This document shows positions 7,059 to 14,666 of a stretch of 46,370 nucleotides of DNA, piece by piece; the first letter of the stretch is position 1; each line of letters begins with the position of its first letter. The position numbers and the translations under genes were made by a program. A model generated the notes under the pieces. It was not told the DNA's origin. It was given only the letters and a program-made list of their open reading frames with translations, and did no database searches. This stretch comes from an uncultured Collinsella sp. (GTDB lineage Bacteria; Actinomycetota; Coriobacteriia; Coriobacteriales; Coriobacteriaceae), in assembly GCA_902464565.1 (NCBI GenBank), contig CABQJV010000016.1, positions 1 to 46,370 on the forward strand, written 5' to 3'.

Positions 7059-8438
7059 ATGAACACCGAGGAAATTGCGCGCATCGTCGGCGATCAGCGC
7101 GCCTACTTTAAGACGCACGCCACGTTTGATGTCGATGCCCGACGTCGCGCGCTCGTGAGTTTACGCGATGCGGTGCGGGCCCACGAGGCCGATATTGCCC
7201 ATGCGCTCAAGACCGATTTGGGAAAGTCGCATGACGAGGCATATATGTGCGAGATCGGCACGTCGCTTTCCGAGATTCGTCATCAGATTGCGCATGTGGC
7301 TCGATGGAGTCGTCCACGCCTGCGTCCGTGCGATCTTGCTAACGCCGTGAGCGTGTGCAAAACGCAAGCCGTGCCCTATGGTGTCACGCTCATCATGGCT
7401 CCGTGGAACTACCCTTTTTTGCTAACACTCGAGCCGCTCGCCGGCGCCCTTGCCGCAGGCAATACCGTGATCATCAAGCCGAGTGCCTATGCTCCGGCAT
7501 CGAGCGCGGTGCTCAAGCAAATCTGTGAAGAGGCATTTGATCCGTGCCTGGTGACGGTTGTCGAGGGCGGGCGCGCCGAAAACGAAGCGCTGCTCGATGA
7601 GTGCTGGGACAAGATCTTCTTTACCGGTAGCGTTCCGGTCGGCAAGCTCGTTATGGAGCTCGCGAGCAAAAACCTCACGCCCGTGACGCTTGAGCTGGGC
7701 GGCAAGAGCCCCTGCATCGTGGATGCGACGGCAAACTTGAAGGTCGCGGCACGGCGTATCGCCTTTGGCAAATGGCTCAACGTGGGGCAGACCTGCGTGG
7801 CGCCCGACTACCTGCTGGTCGATACGCGCGTGCACGACGAGCTGCTGGGCCTCATCAAGGAAGAGGTCCGCCGTATGTTTGGCGAGCATCCGCTCGATAA
7901 CGAGGATTACGGGCATATCGTCAACGCCAAGCATTTTGCGCGCGTGCGCGGGCTGATCGATCCCGATAAGGTCGTGCTTGGAGGCACCGCGCGGGAGACT
8001 TCGCTGAAGATCGAGCCGACGATTTTGGACGGCGTGACCCCCGATGACGCCGTGATGCAGGAGGAGATCTTCGGTCCCATCTTGCCGGTGCTGACGTTTG
8101 AGAGCCTAGACGAGGCCGAAGCGTTTATTACGGATCGTCCGACGCCGCTGGCCCTGTATATCTTTAGTCAGGATCGCGCAGTTCAGCAGCGCTTCGTGCG
8201 TTACGTGCCCTTTGGCGGTGGCTGTGTCAACGACACGATCATGCACTTGGCTACGAGCCATATGGGCTTTGGCGGCATGGGCGCGAGCGGTATGGGGCAG
8301 TACCATGGCCGCGAGAGCTTCGATACGTTTAGCCACAAGAAGAGCATCGTGAACAAGGCAACCTGGCTGGACGTGCCGTTTCGGTATGCGCCCTACGCAA
8401 GCTGGAAGCACAAATTCGTGCGCATGTTTGTGCATTAG
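7059..8438 (+). CDS. Aldehyde dehydrogenase family protein (class 3-like)
   Basis: NAD(P)-dependent oxidation of an aldehyde to the acid, probably fed by the adjacent alcohol dehydrogenase. At 459 residues it matches the short class 3/AlkH-type enzymes. The general base Glu212 (LELGGKSP) and the catalytic Cys246 (NVGQTCVAPDY) are intact, and the cofactor motif APWNYPF and the FGP segment (EEIFGPILP) are present. The C-terminus (FVRMFVH) lacks an obvious membrane helix. AGGAGG lies before the ATG. The gap to the upstream gene is 8 nt, so co-transcription is near certain. The reverse reaction is possible in fermentation. Confidence 0.93.
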   Translation: MNTEEIARIVGDQRAYFKTHATFDVDARRRALVSLRDAVRAHEADIAHALKTDLGKSHDEAYMCEIGTSLSEIRHQIAHVARWSRPRLRPCDLANAVSVCKTQAVPYGVTLIMAPWNYPFLLTLEPLAGALAAGNTVIIKPSAYAPASSAVLKQICEEAFDPCLVTVVEGGRAENEALLDECWDKIFFTGSVPVGKLVMELASKNLTPVTLELGGKSPCIVDATANLKVAARRIAFGKWLNVGQTCVAPDYLLVDTRVHDELLGLIKEEVRRMFGEHPLDNEDYGHIVNAKHFARVRGLIDPDKVVLGGTARETSLKIEPTILDGVTPDDAVMQEEIFGPILPVLTFESLDEAEAFITDRPTPLALYIFSQDRAVQQRFVRYVPFGGGCVNDTIMHLATSHMGFGGMGASGMGQYHGRESFDTFSHKKSIVNKATWLDVPFRYAPYASWKHKFVRMFVH

Positions 8439-8560
8439 AATCAGATGGCGTAGCGACAAACGGTCGAAAGGCGCAGGCAGGATGAATTTGTGTCCGCACG
8501 AGTTCGTAGACTTCTCAATAAGGTTAAGCGCCGGTTTATCCGGCCGTTAGAGGAGTTGCC

Positions 8561-8887
8561 ATGTACGAGCCTTCACGTGTTCTTCTGTCGTTTCATATCG
8601 CAGGATTTCAATATGCCGACGGTGCTTTGGTCCCAGGCGATCTTAAAGCGGGCGATAAACTGACGCTGCGTGCCGAGCGCGATAATCCCCATGACCCTGA
8701 GGCGGTTGCGATCTATTACGGCAACACTAAGCTTGGCTATGTTCCGGGAAACGAGGTCGGCCCGCTGTCCTTGATGATGTATTACGGCCACGAGGACGTG
8801 TTTGAGGCCCGCGTGCAACAGGTTGCCCCCGAACGCAGCCCGTGGCACCAGGTGCGTGTTGGGCTCTATGTGGTGGATGCTCGCTAA
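8561..8887 (+). CDS. Stand-alone HIRAN-domain protein
   Basis: A 108-residue protein that is almost entirely a HIRAN domain: FHIAGFQYADG at the start, then LTLRAERDNPHDPEAVAIYYGNTKLGYVPGNE, the family's signature for an OB-like fold. In eukaryotic HLTF the HIRAN domain binds 3' DNA ends; bacterial single-domain versions are uncharacterised and are often near nucleases or helicases. GAGGAG precedes the ATG. It lies with a 59-residue gene and a metallophosphoesterase on the same strand at short distances, possibly one transcript. Confidence 0.8.
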   Translation: MYEPSRVLLSFHIAGFQYADGALVPGDLKAGDKLTLRAERDNPHDPEAVAIYYGNTKLGYVPGNEVGPLSLMMYYGHEDVFEARVQQVAPERSPWHQVRVGLYVVDAR

Positions 8888-8905
8888 TCGGTATGGGAGA
8901 CTGCC

Positions 8906-9085
8906 ATGTTTGATGACGATGACCTGTTCGATCTGACAGACGATCCGTTTGAGTGGGATACGCTACTCGATGACGATGAGCTGGAGCAGGATCGCAAAAA
9001 GCAAAAGGATAAGAACGCCCAGGGCAAAGGTTCGAATAAAAAGGACGAGTGCCGCCGCGGACTGTTCGGCGGGCTCTTTGGCTAA
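8906..9085 (+). CDS. Small charged protein, 59 residues, unknown
   Basis: Short frame with a ribosome site (GGGAGA, 8895-8900) before the ATG, 18 nt after the HIRAN gene. The N-terminal half is strongly acidic (DDDDLFDLTDDPFEWD and LDDDELEQD), the middle is basic and lysine-rich, and the end is a glycine/phenylalanine tail (RRGLFGGLFG). The composition does not resemble a shadow frame. Function unknown; by context it may be translated with the HIRAN protein and could be a small adaptor or DNA-mimic-like peptide, which is only inference. Confidence 0.6.
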   Translation: MFDDDDLFDLTDDPFEWDTLLDDDELEQDRKKQKDKNAQGKGSNKKDECRRGLFGGLFG

Positions 9086-9151
9086 CCGCCGCATCGCTGC
9101 GTCTGTATACTTAGCACGAGTTAGACGCGTTGCGAAATGAGGACACAGACG

Positions 9152-9697
9152 ATGATGTGGTTTACCGCCGACCTGCACCTGGGCGATACGAATATCTTGC
9201 ACGACATGGACCGGCCGTTTGGCTCGGTCGAGGAGATGAACCGCAAGGTCATCGATGCCATCAATGAGTACGTGGCTGCGGATGATCGTCTCTACATCCT
9301 GGGAGACTTTACCTATCGTTTGCCCCTAGCGGATGCCGTGCACCTGCGCGAGCGCATCGAATGCCAGAACGTGACGCTCATCCGTGGTAACCATGACGTC
9401 GATTGGGAAGATTCCGACGTACCACAGATTTGGGAAGACGTGCGCGATTACCTGGAGATTGCCCCCGGCTATGCCAAGGGACATCGCCTGGTTATGAGCC
9501 ACTACCCCATGCTCAGCTGGAATGGTAAGGCACGTGGTGCCATCATGCTGCACGGGCACATCCACAGCAGGGGAGACCGCACCAACGCACGCAACCGCGA
9601 TCGCGCGCGCCCTATCTTTCGCTACGATGTCGGTCTCGATGCCAACGAGTACAGGCCCGTAAGCCGAGACCAGATCTTGAGCTTCTTTGGGCTATAG
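9152..9697 (+). CDS. Calcineurin-like metallophosphoesterase
   Basis: A cytosolic dimetal phosphoesterase of 181 residues. The motif set is complete: Asp7 and His9 (TADLHLGD), Asp52 (ILGDF), Asn80-His81 (RGNHD), His117 (MSHYPM), and His136 with His138 (LHGHIH). The GDTNILHDMDRPF lead is typical of small phage- and bacteria-type phosphoesterases of unknown substrate. An upstream ATG at 9137 overlaps the GAGGA ribosome site (9139-9143), so the ATG at 9152 is preferred. A terminator follows at 9746-9779. Substrate is unknown; a nucleotide or nucleic-acid phosphodiester is plausible. Confidence 0.88.
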   Translation: MMWFTADLHLGDTNILHDMDRPFGSVEEMNRKVIDAINEYVAADDRLYILGDFTYRLPLADAVHLRERIECQNVTLIRGNHDVDWEDSDVPQIWEDVRDYLEIAPGYAKGHRLVMSHYPMLSWNGKARGAIMLHGHIHSRGDRTNARNRDRARPIFRYDVGLDANEYRPVSRDQILSFFGL

Positions 9698-9705
9698 GGC
9701 GCCCA

Positions 9706-9742
9706 AACCACCACAAAGGTGCCTGTCCCCTTTGTGGCGGTT
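9706..9742. repeat. REP-like hairpin with GTGCCTGTCCCC loop
   Basis: AACCACCACAAAGG (9706-9719) pairs with CCTTTGTGGCGGTT (9729-9742), with one mismatch, around the loop TGCCTGTCC. A related hairpin with CCTGTCCC in its loop lies at 23821-23857. Such palindromes resemble REP sequences mobilised by REP-associated (RAYT) transposases, though no such gene is in the window. Confidence 0.6.
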
Positions 9743-9745
9743 CTA

Positions 9746-9779
9746 GCGCCGTTGCCATTATGGCGGCGGCGCCTTTTTT
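9746..9779 (+). terminator. Rho-independent terminator
   Basis: GCGCCGTTGCCAT (9746-9758) pairs with ATGGCGGCGGCGC (9760-9772), using two G-T pairs, and is followed by TTTTTT (9774-9779). It ends the HIRAN/phosphoesterase transcript. Confidence 0.75.
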
Positions 9780-9837
9780 GTCCGTGCGGCGCGGTAGAGT
9801 GTAGGCGGTTGGAATTTGCGTCCATCGAGGAGCTGCT

Positions 9838-11595
9838 ATGAATGAGATCAAGTGCCCGCATTGTGGCGAAGTGTTTAAGGTCGATGCGTCTGGCTATGCG
9901 GATATCGTCAAGCAAGTACGCGATGCCGAGTTTTCGCGCGATCTGGATGAGCGTGTGAAGGCAGTCCAGCGCGAGGGCGAGCAGGCGCTGGAACTTGAGC
10001 GCTCGCGTTCGACGGCTGCCTTGCAAAAGGCAGAGTCTCAGCGCAATGCTCAGCTTGTCGAGCAGAAGAATGCTGCAGCTCAGCAGCTGGCACAAGAGGT
10101 TGCCAAGCGCGATGCCGAGCTTGCCGAGCTGCGCGCCAAGCTCGAGGGCGCTGCCACGGAGCGCGAGAGTGCAAGCCAGCGCGCGGCGGTTGAGGCCCGT
10201 GCGGATGCGCAGAAGGAAAACGCAGAGCTCCAGCGTGAGATTGACAACCTGCGCGCGCAGCTGGGACGCAAGGATGACGAAGCCAAACTTGCCGAGGCGG
10301 CGGCGCGCAATGCTGCTCAAAACGATCTGTCCGCCCGCGACGCTCAGATTGCCGAGCTGCAGGCCAGGCTTGCCGCGGCGGACAAGGCCCAGGAGATGGC
10401 GCTTGCCGCTGCTGCGGCCGAGTCACAGCGTGAGCTTGATGCCGCTCGCGGCGAGGCCGAGCGCGCGCTTGCTGACTACCGCGCGAAGGTACAAGAGAAG
10501 TTTTCCGCCGCAAGGGCTCAGTCTGAGCAGGAGGCCGAGGGCCTGCGCGCGCAGCTGCGCGAACAGGAGCTGACGGCCAAAATGAACCTATCGGAGGCGG
10601 TCGCCGCGGCGGAGCGTGAGCGTGATGAGGCGCGTGCCAAGCTGACGAGTGAGCTGGCGGTGCGCGATTCGCGTGAGGAACAGGCCAAGGCAGCCCACGA
10701 GCTTGAGCTCGCGCAGGCCAAGCGCGTGAGCGACGAGTTGATCCGCTACAAGGACGAAGAGATCGAGCGCCTTAAGGACATGAAGGTCCGCCTGTCCACC
10801 AAGATGGTGGGCGAGTCGCTCGAGCAGCACTGCGAGACCGAGTTTAACCGCCTGCGCATGACGGCGTTTCCCAACGCGTACTTCGAGAAGGACAACGATG
10901 CGTCCGAGGGCACCAAGGGCGACTTCATTTTCCGCGAGTGCGACGCGAGCGGCAACGAGGTCATTTCGATTATGTTCGAGATGAAAAACGAGAACGACGA
11001 GACTGCGACCAAGCATAAAAACGAGGACTTCTTTAAGAAACTCGATCACGATCGTCGCCAGAAAGGCTGTGAGTACGCGGTGCTCTGCACGTTGCTCGAA
11101 CCCGAGAGCGAGCTTTACAACGCCGGCATCGTGGACGTGAGCTATCGCTACGAGAAGATGTACGTGATTCGCCCACAGTTCTTTATTCCCATGATCACGC
11201 TTCTTCGCAACGCCGCCATGGGTTCGCTGCGCTATAAGCAGGAACTGGCGGAGTACAAACAGCAGAATATCGACGTCACGAACTTCGAAGCCAAGATGGA
11301 GAAGTTCAAGAATGATTTCGGTCGCAACTACGAGATCGCGAGCCGCAAGTTCCAAACGGCGATTGATGAGATCGACAAGACGATTAGCCACCTGCAGAAA
11401 ACCAAGGAGGCGTTGCTGTCCTCCGAGAACAATCTGCGCCTAGCCAACAAGAAGGCGGACGATCTTACCATTCGCAAGCTCACGTGGGGCAACAAGACCA
11501 TGAAGGCCGCGTTTGACGAGGCGCGCGGGGCTGCGACAGAGACAAACGATGAGCCAGCCGAGGCGGATTCGTATGAGGTCGAGGGTGCCGAGTAG
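9838..11595 (+). CDS. DUF2130 coiled-coil protein with nuclease-like C-terminal domain
   Basis: A 585-residue protein. It opens with a two-cysteine zinc-knuckle-like motif (IKCPHCGEVFKVD). Residues about 30-330 are an alanine/glutamate/arginine-rich coiled coil with heptad spacing. The C-terminal DUF2130 domain contains GTKGDFIFRE and then VISIMFEMKNENDET. The D-x(n)-E-x-K arrangement resembles a PD-(D/E)XK nuclease core, which is an inference. A second helical stretch follows and the end is acidic. The architecture recalls SMC-like or RmuC-like DNA-associated proteins. It is monocistronic, between terminators, with GAGGAG before the ATG. Biological role unknown. Confidence 0.85.
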   Translation: MNEIKCPHCGEVFKVDASGYADIVKQVRDAEFSRDLDERVKAVQREGEQALELERSRSTAALQKAESQRNAQLVEQKNAAAQQLAQEVAKRDAELAELRAKLEGAATERESASQRAAVEARADAQKENAELQREIDNLRAQLGRKDDEAKLAEAAARNAAQNDLSARDAQIAELQARLAAADKAQEMALAAAAAESQRELDAARGEAERALADYRAKVQEKFSAARAQSEQEAEGLRAQLREQELTAKMNLSEAVAAAERERDEARAKLTSELAVRDSREEQAKAAHELELAQAKRVSDELIRYKDEEIERLKDMKVRLSTKMVGESLEQHCETEFNRLRMTAFPNAYFEKDNDASEGTKGDFIFRECDASGNEVISIMFEMKNENDETATKHKNEDFFKKLDHDRRQKGCEYAVLCTLLEPESELYNAGIVDVSYRYEKMYVIRPQFFIPMITLLRNAAMGSLRYKQELAEYKQQNIDVTNFEAKMEKFKNDFGRNYEIASRKFQTAIDEIDKTISHLQKTKEALLSSENNLRLANKKADDLTIRKLTWGNKTMKAAFDEARGAATETNDEPAEADSYEVEGAE

Positions 11596-11614
11596 GGCAT
11601 AGCGTATAGCGCAA

Positions 11615-11652
11615 AAGCGGGGCCGCTGGCTATATTGCCAGAGGCCCCGCTT
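11615..11652. terminator. Bidirectional terminator between convergent genes
   Basis: AAGCGGGGCC-GCTGGC pairs with GCCAGA-GGCCCCGCTT around TATATT. An A-run precedes it and TTCGTTTCG follows, so it can act for the DUF2130 gene (plus) and the helicase gene (minus), whose stops flank it. Confidence 0.75.
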
Positions 11653-11674
11653 CGTTTCGTTCCAGTATGTTCGG

Positions 11675-14356
11675 CTAGTCCTCGAGCAGGTCCTCGATAA
11701 AGCCGACGCGGTAGTTTTTGAAGATGACCTCGCCACCGTCTTGCGTGGCGTCCAGATCGACATCGCCCATGATGCCAAAATCGTGGTCGCCGTCCTCGTC
11801 GGCAAAGATCTGGTGCACGTGCCATACGTGCGCGGTCTTCTCGTCGGACTCGTCGATAGAAAACATCGCGGCGCTGCGGGCGTCACCGTTGGTGAGAATT
11901 TCCTCGTGCTGCTCGTGGTAAGCGTCGAGTGCTTTTTGCCAGCGGATCTCGCTCATGCCCCAGTCGTCGTCGAGCTCGCCCAGGTCGCGAACGTGCTCGC
12001 GGGCGGCAAGGGTCACGCGGCGAAAGAGCGCGTTGCGCACCAACAGCGTGCAGCCGCGGCGATCCGCCACGACCTCGTCGATGCCCTGCGGCGGCGCGGC
12101 GTCGAGGGCTGCCGGGTTGCCGGCGTTCTCCCACTCGTCCACCAGGCTCGAGTCCACCGAGCGCACCACAAAGCCCAGCCACGAGATAATATCGCGCAGG
12201 CGCTCATCGCGCTTCTCGATGGGTACGGTGCGGTCGAGCGAACGGTAGGCCTCTGCCAGGTAGCGCAGCAGAATGCCCTCGGAGCGAGCGATGCCGAGCT
12301 TTTGAATATAGCCCTTAAAGTCGCTCGCGCTCTCCAGCATATCGCGCAGGACACTCTTGGGAGAGAGCTGGTAATCGTTTGCCCAGGGCACTTCCTGGCA
12401 GTACTTGTCAAAGGCGGCGTCGAGCAAATCCTCGAGCGGCTTTTCATACGTGACGTCTTGGATGTGCTCCAAGCGCTCCTCATACTCGACGCCGTCAGCC
12501 TTCATTTCGGCCATCGCGCGGTCGCGCGCGGCGCGCTCCTGTGCGCGCAGCACCTGCTTGGGATCCTCGAGCGTTGCCTCGACCATCGAGATCAGATCCA
12601 TGGTATAGGTCTCGCTCTCGGGGTCGAGCAGCTCCAACGCGGCAAGCAAGAACGGCGAGAGCGGCTGATCGAGTGCGAAGTCCTCGGGCAGATCGACCGT
12701 CAGTGCGTAGTCGGTGTCTGGTGCGGCGTCAGCCGGGGCGTCAGGTGCGGGCGGCACCTCGGTGCGAACGACGACGCCGGAATCGATGAGCGTGGCGAAG
12801 ATTTCGTCGGCGCGAACCTCGAGCTTAGCCTTTTCCTCGGAAGTCTGCAGGCTCGTCTCGATGAGGTCGTGTACGCGGGCTCGGGCATCGCCGCCCTGCT
12901 CGACCACGCTAATCACCATGGAGTGCGTGATGCGCAGGCGCGGCTTGAGCGTCTCGGGCTGCGTCTCAATCAGACGCTCAAAGGTCTGCTTGTTCCAGGT
13001 GACAAAACCCTCGGGGGCCTTTTTCTTTTTAATCTTACGGAGTTTTTTGGGGTCGTCGCCCGCCTTGGCCATGAGCTTGGCGTTCTCGATCTCGTGCTCC
13101 GGGGCCTCGGCGATTACCATGCCCTCGGTATCGAAGCCCGAGCGGCCGGCGCGACCGGCAATCTGATGGAACTCGCGGGCGCGCAGGCGACGCATCTTGT
13201 AGCCGTCGAACTTGGTGAGCGCGGTGAGCACCACGGTGTGGATGGGTACGTTGATGCCGACGCCGAGCGTATCGGTGCCGCAGATGACGGGCAGCAGGCC
13301 CTGCTGCGCCAAGCGTTCGACCAGGAGGCGATAGCGCGGCAACATGCCAGCATGGTGCACGCCGACGCCGCATCCAAGCAGGCGTTTGAGAATCTTGCCA
13401 AAGGCCGTCGAGAAGCTCGTTCCCTTTGCCGCTTCCTTAATGGCCTCGCGCTGCTCCTTGCTGGCGATGCCAAAATTGGCGAGCGACTGCGCCGTCGCAA
13501 GGGCGGCATCCTGGCTAAAGTGCACGATATAGAGCGGGGCCTCGCCGCGGCGCATGGCGAGCTCGACCGTGCCCTCGAGGGAGGTCGTCACATAGTCGTA
13601 GCTCAGCGGCACGGGGCGCGGGGCATCGACGACCAAGTCGCAGGTAGCGCCGGTGTGCTCCTCGAGCGAGGCGGCGATGGCGGTGACATCGCCGAGCGTG
13701 GCGCTCATGAGCATGAATTGCGTGTGAGGCAGGGTGAGCAGTGGCACCTGCCAGGCCCAGCCGCGGTCGGGGTCGGCAAAATAGTGGAACTCGTCCATGG
13801 CGACGCAGCCCACGTCGGCGCCCTCGCCCTCGCGCAGTGCATCGTTGGCAAGGATTTCTGCCGTGCAGCAGATGACGGGCGCCTTGGTGTTGATATGCGT
13901 GTCGCCGGTGATCATGCCGACGTTATCGCGGCCGAGCACCTGCACAAGGTCGAAAAACTTTTCGCTGACCAGAGCCTTGATGGGGGCCGTGTAATAACAG
14001 CGCTTGCCCTGTGCCATGCCCATAAAGAGCATGCCTAGCGCGACAAGCGACTTGCCCGATCCGGTCGGTGTTCCCAAAATGACATGGTCACCGGCGGCTA
14101 GATCCATGAGGGCCTCTTCCTGGTGGTCCCACAGCTCAATACCGCGGTCGCTTGTCCATTCAAAGAAGCGTTCGAAGGCCTGATCGGGCGTGAGCCATGG
14201 TTCGGGCTCGCTACCATCCTCGGGCTCCCACCAGGTGGGGGAGAGCGCGCCGAGCGAGCCGAATTCGGCTTCGGTTCCCGTGCCGCCCGAGAACGAGCTG
14301 GCGGCGCCGGCGCCAGAAACGGTGCTGGCGGAAGTATCTGTCGTGGTCTGTGCCAT
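11675..14356 (-). CDS. Ski2-like DEAD/DEAH-box helicase with DUF3516 domain
   Basis: An 893-residue superfamily 2 helicase common in Actinobacteria. The RecA1 motifs are Walker A GTPTGSGKSLVA, motif Ia APIKALVSEK, motif II as DEFH (VAMDEFHYF) and motif III MSATLGD. RecA2 has GTDTLGVGINVP and the arginine-finger motif HQIAGRAGRSG. The C-terminal half is the DUF3516 region, with acidic and helical segments. The N-terminal 60 residues are low-complexity Ser/Thr/Ala/Gly. The frame runs to 14515 into the 119-bp element, but the ATG at 14356, MAQTTTDTS, is the sensible start. The role is probably RNA or RNA/DNA unwinding, inferred from Ski2-type motifs; partner and substrate are unknown. Confidence 0.9.
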   Translation of the reverse strand: MAQTTTDTSASTVSGAGAASSFSGGTGTEAEFGSLGALSPTWWEPEDGSEPEPWLTPDQAFERFFEWTSDRGIELWDHQEEALMDLAAGDHVILGTPTGSGKSLVALGMLFMGMAQGKRCYYTAPIKALVSEKFFDLVQVLGRDNVGMITGDTHINTKAPVICCTAEILANDALREGEGADVGCVAMDEFHYFADPDRGWAWQVPLLTLPHTQFMLMSATLGDVTAIAASLEEHTGATCDLVVDAPRPVPLSYDYVTTSLEGTVELAMRRGEAPLYIVHFSQDAALATAQSLANFGIASKEQREAIKEAAKGTSFSTAFGKILKRLLGCGVGVHHAGMLPRYRLLVERLAQQGLLPVICGTDTLGVGINVPIHTVVLTALTKFDGYKMRRLRAREFHQIAGRAGRSGFDTEGMVIAEAPEHEIENAKLMAKAGDDPKKLRKIKKKKAPEGFVTWNKQTFERLIETQPETLKPRLRITHSMVISVVEQGGDARARVHDLIETSLQTSEEKAKLEVRADEIFATLIDSGVVVRTEVPPAPDAPADAAPDTDYALTVDLPEDFALDQPLSPFLLAALELLDPESETYTMDLISMVEATLEDPKQVLRAQERAARDRAMAEMKADGVEYEERLEHIQDVTYEKPLEDLLDAAFDKYCQEVPWANDYQLSPKSVLRDMLESASDFKGYIQKLGIARSEGILLRYLAEAYRSLDRTVPIEKRDERLRDIISWLGFVVRSVDSSLVDEWENAGNPAALDAAPPQGIDEVVADRRGCTLLVRNALFRRVTLAAREHVRDLGELDDDWGMSEIRWQKALDAYHEQHEEILTNGDARSAAMFSIDESDEKTAHVWHVHQIFADEDGDHDFGIMGDVDLDATQDGGEVIFKNYRVGFIEDLLED

Positions 14357-14480
14357 GTGGTTGCTTTCTCTCGCCGTTTGTCCGCCAACTATTATGGCGT
14401 AGCAGCGGCGCGGGGTGCCAGCGCGCGAGAAAATGCAGGAAATGGGCGTTCTGCCCAGCCGTTTGGTGCAGTTGCCAGCT

Positions 14481-14599
14481 AAGTGAGTAGACTTTTTGCA
14501 ATATCGCGAGCACATGGCTTTTGCGCAAGAGCTCTACCTGCGGTTTTAGTTTTCGTTATGCGGGTTGTGCTTGGCTATTGCAAAAAAGTCTACTCACTT
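14481..14599 (+). mobile_element. 119-bp inverted-repeat element, copy 3
   Basis: Third copy, again exactly 119 bp and in the same orientation, with terminal arms at 14481-14496 and 14584-14599 and the core TACCTGCGG. The inner arms differ from copies 1 and 2 on both sides together: TGCAATA at the left pairs with TATTGCA at the right, and GAGCACA with TGTGCTT. Pairing is thus kept while sequence changes. It is flanked by TA on both sides and lies downstream of the trmB-like stop and upstream of the helicase start. Confidence 0.8.
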
Positions 14600-14666
14600 A
14601 GGTTTGAGGGTCGTTCGCTGACGCCTATTTTCACTTGTTTGCCGACGCCGCGACCATCAGAAGCCC

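Noticed and set aside
11741..14038. 765-residue plus-strand frame opposite the helicase
   Set aside because: Antisense shadow of the helicase gene, which has all its motifs on the minus strand.
14357..14515. N-terminal extension of the DUF3516 helicase
   Set aside because: It runs into the 119-bp element; the ATG at 14356 begins the sensible protein.
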